From Promethearchaeota archaeon Loki_b32 (GTDB lineage Archaea; Asgardarchaeota; Lokiarchaeia; Sigyniarchaeales; SOKP01): a DNA stretch of 64,000 nt. The notes below the pieces were generated by a model. The model was not told the DNA's origin. It searched no databases and was given only the letters and a program-made list of their open reading frames with translations. Position numbers and translations under genes: made by a program. Positions 37,810-46,696 of the stretch are shown here, in pieces; the first letter of the stretch is position 1, and each line of letters begins with the position of its first letter. The stretch spans positions 62,001-126,000 of the forward strand of contig NJBH01000007.1 of assembly GCA_005223125.1 (NCBI GenBank). The letters run 5' to 3'.

Positions 37810-38780
37810 GAAAATTCTAGTAAATAGCTACAATAAGAACAAATTTTCCCATTCCCGCATGGATACCCACATTTTTGACATAGACTGTGATTTTTTTTTT
37901 TTCGATGGTAATAGAGTGTTTTAGATAATTCTAAAAATCCATTGAGAAGGTTAAATTCAATTTCTGGGCTATATTTTTTGCATTCTTGAATAAAATCTAA
38001 TACTCTTTTTCTTATGATTGGGTCTTTTTCTCTATAAGGACAATGAGAAGGATAATAATCGAGTTTTTTAATATTTGCATATAAAAAGATTTCTTCTTCT
38101 GGAATTCTTATTAGTGGTGAAATTTTTTTAATATAAAACTGGTTTATTTCATCGTTCTCTTCCTTAAAAAAATACTGATTTGCTATAATATCCAAACGTT
38201 TGTAGAGAATATTCATCAAGTAAGTTTCTGCGAAATCGGTAAGATTGTGCCCCATTGCTAAAATATTGCCTCCTAATTCTTTAGCACCATCATTTAATAA
38301 TCTTCTTCTTATTGTAGCGCAATAATTACAAGCATATTTGTAATCTGGGGTTTCTCTTTTCATATTAATTATTTCATCTAATGTTTTCCCTATTTTATCT
38401 TTAAAAGAAATAATCTTATACTCAATATTATATTTATTACAGAATTCCTTGGCTTTTTTAATACTTTTTTCTCTATATTCTTTTATTCCCTCATCGATAA
38501 TCAAAGCGATTATTGGTTTCGAGTTGTGTGTTCGATTTTGGATGATATTTAAATTATAGAGTAGACTAATTGAATCCTTTCCCCCAGATAAAGCAACTAT
38601 AATTCTATCTTTTGATTTTAGCATCTCATACTTGGAAATCGTTTTATAAATATTTTTTTCAATATTTTTTTGAAAACACTCGGGACATAAATTTTCTCCT
38701 GAATGTTTTCTTTGGATTACAATGGAATTATTACAATATGAACAAGTACCTTGTTTCAAAAATATATTGAAATTACTCAT
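37806..38780 (-). CDS. tRNA 2-thiolation protein (TtuA/Ncs6 family)
   Basis: A 324-residue adenine-nucleotide alpha-hydrolase. An N-terminal zinc finger (CSYC...CPEC) leads to PP-loop SGGKDS (~65-70), and CNYCATIRRR with the upstream region supplies the Fe-S cysteines. A C-terminal zinc finger (CQKCGYPCGNG...CSYC) follows. These proteins thiolate U34 or U54 of tRNA using a ubiquitin-like sulfur carrier. Convergent with Get3, overlapping 4 nt. Confidence 0.92.
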   Translation of the reverse strand: MSNFNIFLKQGTCSYCNNSIVIQRKHSGENLCPECFQKNIEKNIYKTISKYEMLKSKDRIIVALSGGKDSISLLYNLNIIQNRTHNSKPIIALIIDEGIKEYREKSIKKAKEFCNKYNIEYKIISFKDKIGKTLDEIINMKRETPDYKYACNYCATIRRRLLNDGAKELGGNILAMGHNLTDFAETYLMNILYKRLDIIANQYFFKEENDEINQFYIKKISPLIRIPEEEIFLYANIKKLDYYPSHCPYREKDPIIRKRVLDFIQECKKYSPEIEFNLLNGFLELSKTLYYHRKKKNHSLCQKCGYPCGNGKICSYCSYLLEFS

Positions 38781-38812
38781 TAGAGATATATAAAAAAAAT
38801 ATTAGTTAAAAG

Positions 38813-40627
38813 TTAAATCCAAAACTTAATACCACCAAATTTTATAAAAGATAAAATAAAATTACCAGCAATAATGAACAATGTGAAGTATCGTATAATA
38901 TTTAGAATTGAATTTTTAACTTTTCGTTTTTCATCATACCAATATTCATAATTAATCTCGATTAATGAACCTTCTTCTAATTGTGTTTGTTCAGGAAGAT
39001 TTAATGCTACAGTATCTTTAAATCCATCACCAATTTTATCTATTAAAATATACTTATCTTCAGATAATATTATTTCACTTTGCTCTCTTACTCCGCTTTT
39101 TTCTTCGATTATTATTTTAACATTATCAACTTTCTCTACTCTATATTCTGATAAATTGAGATCTGTCTCATCTTTTTTGAATCTAACTTTATCTTTTTTT
39201 TTCCTTGTTGTTTTGTATTCTTCTCCAAAACCCCAATTAAGCAATTCTTTCACTATTCTATCTCCATCGAATATAGGTAAGGGTAACATATTAAACAGAG
39301 TAATACTGAAAGCGATAATAAAAAGCCATATAATTTCTCTTAACCAAAATTCTGGCCAAAAAGGAGTAAAGAATTTTGCAAAATCATTTTTATGCATAAA
39401 GTATGAAGTACTATATATGCCAATTTTTACTCCTATTGTATCAACATCTAAGAAATAAGTGTAAGAAGCTGTACTTAAATTAATAATATTTAGATTTAAA
39501 TTCGTTAATTCTTTCTCTAATGTAACTCCGCTTATTCTATTAATTGATTTATTATTTATTTTGGTAATATTTAATCCAACAGTCAAACCCTTATCATAAT
39601 TATTTCCGTCTTCATCCTTAGTATAAATTTTAGTAATTTGTAGTTCAGTATTAGAGATATATTCAAATTCGATTCCAATAAAATAAAGAGGACCTAAGGT
39701 TACATTTTTTTCTGAATAACTGTCAGTGGAAGGATTATATATACTAAATGTTAAATTGTCTCCTATGGAGGTTATTAAACTAGTTTTATTATTTAAGATA
39801 TCTGAAAGAGTTCTTCCCTCATAATTATTAAGAGCCACATAGTCTTCATCTTCAGCACCTTGTTTTTTAATTGCTAAAATAACATCGTTTTTTGCTAGAT
39901 TTCCTTCATTAATTCCGCCTTCTACTTCTGGTACTACACTATAAACTTGGCCAACTTGACGGTAAAAGGGAGAGATAATGAGCGGAAAACTTAACAGTAG
40001 TATAAAAGCAATTCCTGCCGTAATTCCATTCACATATGTCCCTGCAGCTGCAATTCGTAATCTCGTATTTCTATGATATTTTTGAGAATTTAGCTCTCTT
40101 TCATCGACTTCAACAAAGGCTCCAAAACCGATAATAAAAAAAAGGCCTGCTCCGAGAACTCCAGTAGATTTAACATCCACACCGTCAGCACCAGCTGCAA
40201 TTCCATGAGCAAATTCATGCGTAGTTATGATGAATAATAATGGAAGAATTAAATAAAAGAGCAGAGGTAATTCGATATTTACACCCGGAATAAGAGGAAC
40301 TATGGCTTGTTCAAAACTAGGTCTAATTATCAAATTGAGAAAGTTTGTAAAAAAGAAATAAAGCGCATATATAGTAAAACCAAATGAAATGAATATCCCT
40401 ATAGTCCAAAAAATTTTCCAAAATTTAGGAGCTTTTCTTGAGACTTTCTTTATGAATTTATTTAATTTTCTAGTTTTTAACATTGCCAGAAATGGAAACC
40501 AGAAATAGTATGCGTCTTTTTTATTTCTTAACAAGTATTTTAAGAGATATACAAAACCCCAAAATAATAAAGACAATATGAACCATGGATTTAAAATGAA
40601 ATCTATAATTATATCAAACAAAGGCAT
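38813..40627 (-). CDS. Site-2 protease-type membrane metalloprotease (M50) with PDZ-like region
   Basis: A 604-residue membrane protease. Zinc ligands are in HEFAH (137-141) and in LPLPIFDGD (~452). About six hydrophobic segments surround these. The part between (about 215-400) is soluble and contains PDZ-like elements (ITKINNKSINRISGVTLEKE). A C-terminal segment after ~460 faces the cytosol and ends in one more helix. Such proteases cut membrane-bound regulators within the bilayer. Confidence 0.88.
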   Translation of the reverse strand: MPLFDIIIDFILNPWFILSLLFWGFVYLLKYLLRNKKDAYYFWFPFLAMLKTRKLNKFIKKVSRKAPKFWKIFWTIGIFISFGFTIYALYFFFTNFLNLIIRPSFEQAIVPLIPGVNIELPLLFYLILPLLFIITTHEFAHGIAAGADGVDVKSTGVLGAGLFFIIGFGAFVEVDERELNSQKYHRNTRLRIAAAGTYVNGITAGIAFILLLSFPLIISPFYRQVGQVYSVVPEVEGGINEGNLAKNDVILAIKKQGAEDEDYVALNNYEGRTLSDILNNKTSLITSIGDNLTFSIYNPSTDSYSEKNVTLGPLYFIGIEFEYISNTELQITKIYTKDEDGNNYDKGLTVGLNITKINNKSINRISGVTLEKELTNLNLNIINLSTASYTYFLDVDTIGVKIGIYSTSYFMHKNDFAKFFTPFWPEFWLREIIWLFIIAFSITLFNMLPLPIFDGDRIVKELLNWGFGEEYKTTRKKKDKVRFKKDETDLNLSEYRVEKVDNVKIIIEEKSGVREQSEIILSEDKYILIDKIGDGFKDTVALNLPEQTQLEEGSLIEINYEYWYDEKRKVKNSILNIIRYFTLFIIAGNFILSFIKFGGIKFWI

Positions 40628-40823
40628 AAATATCCATCAGTTATGTTCTTTTTTTATATCTAATTTACATTAGAAGTTAAACTTATTGGTTGCATTCAGA
40701 ATTCTTTTATATAAGAAGAATACATGCTAATTAAAAATCGAAAAAGATTAAATTGTTAGTTTATAATGATATATATATAATTAGTATATATTGCATAGGA
40801 ATCAACCCTATAAATACTTACAT

Positions 40824-40968
40824 AGCGGGGTGGGCTAGCCTGGTTTATGCCGCAGGGCTCATAAGTTATGGAACTTGTACACCTCTTATTGAGAAACCCT
40901 GAGATCGTTCGTTCAAAAGCTAGTAATTACTGATCTCCAGTAAGCTGAGAGTCGAACCCCCGCTACCA
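40824..40968 (+). tRNA. Initiator tRNA-Met (CAT) with two introns
   Basis: The acceptor AGCGGGG pairs with CCCCGCT; the discriminator is A and CCA is encoded. The anticodon stem CAGGG/CCCTG has the three G:C pairs typical of initiators; the anticodon is CAT at 40860-40862. Intron 1 (40864-40895, 32 nt) is at 37/38: exon CUCA pairs with intron UGAG, with bulges UAA and AAA. Intron 2 (40918-40951, 34 nt) is in the T loop at 59/60: exon UUCA pairs with UGAG, bulges AAA and AGU, flanked by T stem GTTCG/CGAAC. Both are canonical BHB. It opens the aIF2-beta region. Confidence 0.93.
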
Positions 40969-41113
40969 TTATCATTTATTATCCTTTTCGGTAAAAACTT
41001 TTACATTACAAATAATTTAAGAAAAGAGAATCATAAATATTACTAGCTTAATAGATATTTCTATATTGAAAACCATTTAATTTTTAAATATTAAATTAAG
41101 AGAAAGGTATGAG

Positions 41114-41854
41114 ATGGAAAGAATAAAACGTTTTAAGAGAAATCCCGCAGTTCAATGTTGGATTAAACATATTTTTGAGGGGCAATACGATGAAAGTGAG
41201 AAATTTTTTTATACAATTTTTGGTCATGTTAAGCGTGTTAGAATTATTGGAACAATTATTAATAAAAGGGAACAATTAATTCAGCCAAGTGAAGTAGATA
41301 TGGGATTATCAGAAGAACTTGATTCAAATTTAAGATTTGATTTAGATGATAGCACTGGAATGATCAGAGCAACGATTAGGAATATGATCCCAGAAAAGTT
41401 TAAAACATTTAATAAGGGTGATATTGTAGAAGTTATGGGGAGTGTTAAAAAATATGGAGATTATATTTCTTTATGGATAGAAATTATAAGAAAAGTGGAT
41501 GACCCTAATCTTATTTTACTAAGGAATGCTGAAATAGTTAATAAAATAAAACATGGTGAAATACATGAAATTCCCGAATTTAATGACATAAATAATAACA
41601 TTGAAGATTTCTCAGATGAAATAGATGTTAATACTCTATTTGAAAGTGAAGGTGTTGCTTCTGAGCATGATGAAATAAAGGAAAAGGTGTATTTAATTGT
41701 TGAAGAGTATTCTGCAAGAGGAGATGGAATTAATTTTGAAACATTGAAAAAAGAAGTTGGTATCCCCGATCATAAATTGAGAAATATGGTTAAGGATTTG
41801 ATCTTAGAATCACGCATTTATGAATCTGATAACGATAATTTTGAAGCATTTTAA
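41114..41854 (+). CDS. RPA-like OB-fold protein with C-terminal winged helix
   Basis: 246 residues. A single OB fold (~30-125) has FDLDDSTGMIRATIRN and GDIVEVMGSVKKYGDYISLW, the strand pattern of RPA32-like single-strand DNA-binding proteins. An acidic linker leads to a C-terminal winged-helix region (~185-240), again as in RPA32. Likely works in replication or repair, perhaps with the larger RPA-type protein at 61974. Confidence 0.82.
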   Translation: MERIKRFKRNPAVQCWIKHIFEGQYDESEKFFYTIFGHVKRVRIIGTIINKREQLIQPSEVDMGLSEELDSNLRFDLDDSTGMIRATIRNMIPEKFKTFNKGDIVEVMGSVKKYGDYISLWIEIIRKVDDPNLILLRNAEIVNKIKHGEIHEIPEFNDINNNIEDFSDEIDVNTLFESEGVASEHDEIKEKVYLIVEEYSARGDGINFETLKKEVGIPDHKLRNMVKDLILESRIYESDNDNFEAF

Positions 41855-41952
41855 TTTTGATTTATATTGCTAATTTCTTTGATAATAAAGGAAAACTATT
41901 TTTCTTATAGATGATTCCATATTTATAAAACTAGTAAATGTGGATGATAATT

Positions 41953-42366
41953 ATGGATATAAATAATTACGATGAATTATTGGATAAAGCTTATGAAAAG
42001 ATTCCAGAAAATGCAAGAAAATTATCTAGATTTGAAATTCCAAAAGTAGAACTTCGTATTGAAAGTAGGAATACATTTATTACAAATTTCAACAAAATCA
42101 TTAGCACCCTTAATAGAGACAGAAAACATTTTCTAGGGGTCTTCTTGAAAAAAGCAGGAACTATGGGTGAAGTTAGAGGACAACAATTATTCTTAAAAGG
42201 TCAATATAAAGATCAAGTCCTAAATAAATTGATCGAAAATTATACGAAAATGTATGTTTTATGCCGTATTTGCAATAAACCGGATACTCAAATTCAAAGA
42301 GAAGGGAAAAAATTATATCTAAAATGTACTGCGTGTGGAGCTAGAGAAGAAATTAAAGAAAAATAA
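41953..42366 (+). CDS. eif2b: Translation initiation factor 2 subunit beta (aIF2-beta)
   Basis: Part of the heterotrimeric aIF2 that delivers initiator tRNA. Conserved central alpha-beta domain (KHFLGVFLKKAGTMGEVRGQ) and C-terminal zinc finger (CRIC...CTAC). I chose ATG 41953 (MDINNYDELL) because it aligns with family N termini; an ATG five codons upstream at 41938 is possible. First gene of an operon with DUF424, Nmd3, RIO1 and KH, close to the initiator tRNA gene. Confidence 0.95.
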   Translation: MDINNYDELLDKAYEKIPENARKLSRFEIPKVELRIESRNTFITNFNKIISTLNRDRKHFLGVFLKKAGTMGEVRGQQLFLKGQYKDQVLNKLIENYTKMYVLCRICNKPDTQIQREGKKLYLKCTACGAREEIKEK

Positions 42367-42387
42367 GTAAAAATTAATAGCGATAAA

Positions 42388-42687
42388 TTGATGAAAGTAT
42401 ACCTTAAAGTACATATTAAAGAAGAGTTTGAAATAATAGCCTGTTGTGATGAAGAATTATTAAATCAAGTTTTTAAAGAGGGAAATTTAAGAATTGAAAT
42501 TTCTAACCAATTCTTCGAAGGAAAGTTAATAGCTCTAGAAGAAGCAATTTCGATTTTAAAATGTGCCTCATTTTTCAATATTGTTGGAGAAAAAATAATT
42601 AATGAAGCAATTAATTGTAAACTCCTAATAAAAGAAGGAATAAGATTCATAAATGGGATTCCTATGGCTTTAAAGATGATGTTTTAA
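42388..42687 (+). CDS. DUF424 protein
   Basis: A 99-residue archaeal protein with the family pattern VYLKVH, CDEELLNQVF, FNIVGEKIINEAI and ending in GIPMALKM. DUF424 genes usually sit in translation operons, as here: 21 nt after aIF2-beta, and its stop overlaps the Nmd3 start by one base. A role in translation or tRNA handling is inferred from this context only. Confidence 0.88.
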   Translation: MMKVYLKVHIKEEFEIIACCDEELLNQVFKEGNLRIEISNQFFEGKLIALEEAISILKCASFFNIVGEKIINEAINCKLLIKEGIRFINGIPMALKMMF

Positions 42688-43601
42688 TGCCTAATCGATT
42701 TTGTGCGATATGTGGAATAAATTTAGGAAAAGAAGATCCTCATTTTGGAATGTGTCTTGAGTGTTATTTAAAAGAACATCCCTTATTCGAATTACCTGAT
42801 CATTTCGCATTAAATGTCTGCCTTGACTGTGGTAGTTTCTCTAAAAAAGATGTATGGATTGAACCTACAGAAAATGAGTTATTTACTATCATAGAACAAG
42901 CGCTTCAAAGATTCTTATTAAAATCATTTTTAAAGAGAAATAATATTGATTTCACATTCTCTTTAAATGAAGAGAGTTTTATGTATTCTTCAAAAGATTT
43001 AGTAACTTCACTAGAAGTATTAATTAAAGGTATTTTAAAGAAGGATTATAATATAAAGCATGAACAAACAATAAAATTAAATTTAAATCATGAGTTATGC
43101 AAAAATTGCTCGAATTTAAGAGGAGGAACATATTTTTTGTCTATTCTTCAATTACGAGTTAAAGACGAAGAGCAATTCGATTTAATTAAACAAGTTTTAA
43201 ATGAAGTTAACGAATTTGTGGAACGAACGTTTGAAAAAGACCATAAGCAATACATATCAAATTTAGAAGATCAAAAATACGGTGTTGATTTATATCTTAG
43301 TACCAATGAATTAATGAATTATTTAATCAAGTTTTTAAAGGCAAAATATAATTTTCTATTAAAACGATCTAAAAAATTAGTCGGGAGAGATTCTCAAAGA
43401 GGTAAAAACCTTTATAGATTTAAAGGGTTGATAAAATTCTTACCAGTAAATAATGGTGATATTATTACCATTGAAGATCAAAATTTTAGTGTAGAAAATA
43501 TTACTAAAAATAAAGTTGTTCTTAGAAGTGACAATAACACTAAATTGATAAAAGGCTATTCTTATTTCTTTAATGAAAAAATAATTAAAAAAAATCCATA
43601 G
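42687..43601 (+). CDS. nmd3: Nmd3 family protein
   Basis: The 304-residue archaeal counterpart of the eukaryotic 60S export adaptor. Its N-terminal zinc domain has FCAICGINL, CLECYLKEHPLFELP and LNVCLDCGSF. A further Cys pair (CKNCSNLRGG) and an eIF5A-like C-terminal barrel (~240-300) follow. In archaea it probably acts in large-subunit assembly. It overlaps DUF424 by 1 nt and RIO1 follows 11 nt later. Confidence 0.9.
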   Translation: MPNRFCAICGINLGKEDPHFGMCLECYLKEHPLFELPDHFALNVCLDCGSFSKKDVWIEPTENELFTIIEQALQRFLLKSFLKRNNIDFTFSLNEESFMYSSKDLVTSLEVLIKGILKKDYNIKHEQTIKLNLNHELCKNCSNLRGGTYFLSILQLRVKDEEQFDLIKQVLNEVNEFVERTFEKDHKQYISNLEDQKYGVDLYLSTNELMNYLIKFLKAKYNFLLKRSKKLVGRDSQRGKNLYRFKGLIKFLPVNNGDIITIEDQNFSVENITKNKVVLRSDNNTKLIKGYSYFFNEKIIKKNP

Positions 43602-43612
43602 AGGAAAAGTTA

Positions 43613-44461
43613 TTGGATGATAATAACAAGGATACTTCCGAAGAGTATGATGAAATCTTAGATATCGAAACAGATAAAGAATTCGATACAAAGATCGATG
43701 AAATACAAAGAAGACAAATCGATACTAAAAGAATTAAGAAGATAGATCAATCAAAAAAAAGAGCAGCAATAGAATCTGTTTTTGATGAAAGGACTATTTT
43801 TACATTAAGTAAATTATTACGAAATGGACCGTTAGAACGAGTAGAAGGAATTATTTCAGCGGGAAAAGAGGCAAATATTTATTTAGCATATGATTTGTAT
43901 GGAAAAGAGGTTGCTCTCAAAATCTATAAGATTGATAGTAATACTTCAAAATGGATGCGAAATTATATTATCGGAGATCCTAGATTTAAGAAAATTCCTC
44001 ATAATATTTCAAAAGTTATATTTTTGTGGGCCAGTAAAGAGTATAAAAATCTTAAACGAGCATATAAGGTTGGTTTAAAAGTTCCAAATCCTTTAAGAAT
44101 TAAAGATAATATTTTAATCATGGAATATATAGGGTTTGGATCGATCCCCGCTCCTCTCTTAAAAGACATAAAATCACCTAAGGAACCTATATCTTTAATG
44201 AATGAAATATTAACTTTTATAAAAGACCTATATCAGAAAGCTAAATTAGTTCATGGAGATCTAAGTGAGTTTAACATATTATATCATAATCAAAAACCAG
44301 TAATAATTGATATTTCTCAAGCGGTATCTATTCACCATCCAAAAGCAGAAGTATATTTAGTAAGAGATATAAAAAATATTTTTAAATACTTTGAAAAATT
44401 AGGAATAGAAACACCAGATCCTAAAGATTTTTATTATGAAGTCATAAAAACAGATAATTGA
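43613..44461 (+). CDS. rio1: RIO1-type serine kinase/ATPase
   Basis: Needed for late 30S/40S assembly. An acidic N-terminal tail (to ~60) precedes the kinase: P-loop-like SAGKEANIYLA, lysine in VALKIYKID, catalytic loop VHGDLSEFNILY and metal-binding IIDISQAV. 282 residues is usual for archaeal Rio1. Start is TTG, 11 nt after nmd3, with a GAGG Shine-Dalgarno. Next in the operon is the KH protein, the archaeal partner of Rio in pre-rRNA processing. Confidence 0.94.
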   Translation: MDDNNKDTSEEYDEILDIETDKEFDTKIDEIQRRQIDTKRIKKIDQSKKRAAIESVFDERTIFTLSKLLRNGPLERVEGIISAGKEANIYLAYDLYGKEVALKIYKIDSNTSKWMRNYIIGDPRFKKIPHNISKVIFLWASKEYKNLKRAYKVGLKVPNPLRIKDNILIMEYIGFGSIPAPLLKDIKSPKEPISLMNEILTFIKDLYQKAKLVHGDLSEFNILYHNQKPVIIDISQAVSIHHPKAEVYLVRDIKNIFKYFEKLGIETPDPKDFYYEVIKTDN

Positions 44462-44502
44462 TAGATAAAAGATAAAAAAAATCTGTACGGTTTAGCAATA
44501 AA

Positions 44503-45060
44503 ATGAAAATTGGAAAAAATAGAATTGCTGTTTTAATTGGTCGAGAAGGAGAAGTAAAAAAAGCTATTGAAAATAAATTAGGAGTTAAAATTAATTTAGA
44601 TAGTAAATCAGGAAATTGTGAGATATTACCAAACCTAGATCATCCGAATTATTTACCTTTAAATGATTTTATAGCTCAAAAAATAGCAGATGCGATAAAT
44701 AGAGGTTTTAATCCTATAAAAGCTATGAAATTATTAGAAGATAATTATGATCTTGAGATATTTAATTTATTGAAAATTGTTGGAAAATCTGATAAAAGAC
44801 TTAAACGCGTAAAGGGACGAATAATTGGAAGAAATGGAGAAATGCGAAAAGAAATTGAAAGATTTTCTGAAAGTTTTATCTCAGTTTATGGAAAAACTAT
44901 CTCTATTATCGCTTCTTATGATAACTTACAGATTGCGAGAAAAGCAGTAAGTATGTTAATTAATGGAACGCCCCATCATGTAGTTTTAAGATTTTTAGAA
45001 AATAGATATAATGAAAAGAAAAAAGAAAAATTCAGAGAAATGTATAAACCTGAATTTTAA
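44503..45060 (+). CDS. KH-domain protein, Dim2/Pno1 homologue
   Basis: Two KH domains in 185 residues: KIGKNRIAVLIGREGEVKK (first) and VKGRIIGRNGEMRKEIE (second, with the GxxG loop). Archaeal Dim2 binds the 3' end of 16S rRNA during small-subunit maturation. It follows RIO1 by 41 nt, a pairing conserved in archaea. The aIF1A gene often found beside them is not here. Confidence 0.92.
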   Translation: MKIGKNRIAVLIGREGEVKKAIENKLGVKINLDSKSGNCEILPNLDHPNYLPLNDFIAQKIADAINRGFNPIKAMKLLEDNYDLEIFNLLKIVGKSDKRLKRVKGRIIGRNGEMRKEIERFSESFISVYGKTISIIASYDNLQIARKAVSMLINGTPHHVVLRFLENRYNEKKKEKFREMYKPEF

Positions 45061-45063
45061 TTT

Positions 45064-45432
45064 TCAGTTTAAGAATGTATTATTGTAAAGTTTTGAAGCC
45101 TCTTGAATTAGATCTTTTCCATATATAATATCTTTTAATTCTTTTAATAAATCATTTTTAGTGCTAATATTATCAATAGAGTATAATTCTTTGAATTCTT
45201 CTTTTTGGAAATCTTTAAGATAAACTTCAAAGCTTTTAATTGAAAAAGTACGTGTTTTATAAGATTTAAAAATTGTAATATAACGAGGATAAGCATTTTT
45301 TTCTCTTAAGAAAATCGCCCAACCATCAAAATAAAATTCGATTTTATAATTAAAAAAATTTTTCCAGTTCTGAATTTTACTTATAATATCATTTATTTCT
45401 GCTTGAATTTCTGGGGAAAACTTATTATTCAT
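45064..45432 (-). CDS. Hypothetical protein
   Basis: 122 residues with no recognised motif. Alternating strands and basic and aromatic residues (KIEFYFDGWAIFLREKNAYPR) suggest a compact alpha/beta domain. It is convergent with the KH gene (3 nt apart) and 47 nt upstream of ftsZ's 3' side in the same direction as ftsZ. Confidence 0.5.
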   Translation of the reverse strand: MNNKFSPEIQAEINDIISKIQNWKNFFNYKIEFYFDGWAIFLREKNAYPRYITIFKSYKTRTFSIKSFEVYLKDFQKEEFKELYSIDNISTKNDLLKELKDIIYGKDLIQEASKLYNNTFLN

Positions 45433-45479
45433 ATATGATAGTCGAGAAAGAATTATAAAAAGGAAGACTAAAAAATTAC

Positions 45480-46598
45480 TTAATCAAAGGCAATTTCTCC
45501 AATATTAAAAATCTCGTCAGATAACCCTAACTTTGAAGACTTTTTAATTTTAGAATTATAAAGAGTTTGTTTGAATGAAAATCCATTACCAAAAATTTGA
45601 GGAGATTTTATGCCAGTTATCAAAAGCATAACTCTTAAAAGACCATCAAATTCATCTGAAACTCGAGCACCCCAAATTACCATTGAATCGTTCATATCCA
45701 TTTTTTCTGAAATTTTCTTAGCTACTGAATTTGCTTCTGCTAATGTCATATCATTTCCTCCACAGATATGGATTAAAGCACCTTTAGCACCATTAATACT
45801 TACATCTAATAATGGAGTATTTAGGGCATCATTAATAGCTTCCTCAACTCTATTTTCTTTTCCACTAGATTCACCAACACCCACAATTGCTACACCTCCT
45901 GTACTTAAAATAGTTCTAACATCGGCAAAATCCAAATTAATTAGAGAAGGTAAAGAAATAGTTTCTGTGATACCTTTAACCATGGTAGCTAGAACTTCAT
46001 CTGCTACACTGAAAGCTTCGATAATTGGTAAATTCGGAGCGATTTGTAGTAATCGATTGTTATCTATTACAACTAAAGTATCTACATAACGTTTTAATAG
46101 ATTTAACCCCATTTTGGCTTTATCAATACGTCCAATTTCAGTATCAAATGGCAACGTCACTACACCTACTACGATTGCACCTTCTAATTTTGCTATTTCA
46201 GCAATGATAGGAGCACTTCCAGTACCTGTCCCTCCCCCCTCTCCACATGTTATGAAGACTAAGTTTGATTCTCTTAAAATTTTAGTTAAATCCTCTCGAG
46301 ATTCTTCCGCTGCTGCTCTACCTATTTCTGGGTTTCCTCCGGCTCCCAGACCTTTTGTTAAATTCTTTCCAATTAATATTTTGATATGAGATTCAACACT
46401 GTCTAAATGTTGACAATCAGTATTGATAGCAACGCATTTAGCTCCCTTTATTCCTATTTTCATTAGTCTATTAATTGTATTATTTCCGGCACCACCACAT
46501 CCAATTATTTTAATATTAGCATAACCAAATTTGTCTATCTGTGGTCGAATTATTTCTCTATTGCGTGCATTTTTTATAAATGATTCCATATTCATCAA
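45480..46598 (-). CDS. ftsZ: Cell-division GTPase FtsZ
   Basis: A tubulin-superfamily GTPase forming the division ring. The nucleotide-binding GCGGAGNNT motif is near residue 33, the tubulin signature GGGTGTGSAP at about 120-129, and the T7 loop catalytic region VDFADV appears as NLDFADVRTIL. 372 residues with a short C-terminal tail (KIKKSSKLGLSDEIF), which may bind a membrane anchor. Asgard archaea encode both FtsZ and ESCRT; no ESCRT gene is in this window. Confidence 0.96.
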   Translation of the reverse strand: MMNMESFIKNARNREIIRPQIDKFGYANIKIIGCGGAGNNTINRLMKIGIKGAKCVAINTDCQHLDSVESHIKILIGKNLTKGLGAGGNPEIGRAAAEESREDLTKILRESNLVFITCGEGGGTGTGSAPIIAEIAKLEGAIVVGVVTLPFDTEIGRIDKAKMGLNLLKRYVDTLVVIDNNRLLQIAPNLPIIEAFSVADEVLATMVKGITETISLPSLINLDFADVRTILSTGGVAIVGVGESSGKENRVEEAINDALNTPLLDVSINGAKGALIHICGGNDMTLAEANSVAKKISEKMDMNDSMVIWGARVSDEFDGLLRVMLLITGIKSPQIFGNGFSFKQTLYNSKIKKSSKLGLSDEIFNIGEIAFD

Positions 46599-46696
46599 AT
46601 TTTATTATAATTTGAAAAAAGAATCATAATGAAAAAATTAGAATTAATGTAATATCGAAATATTACATAACCAGACTATTAAATTTAGATTTGAAA

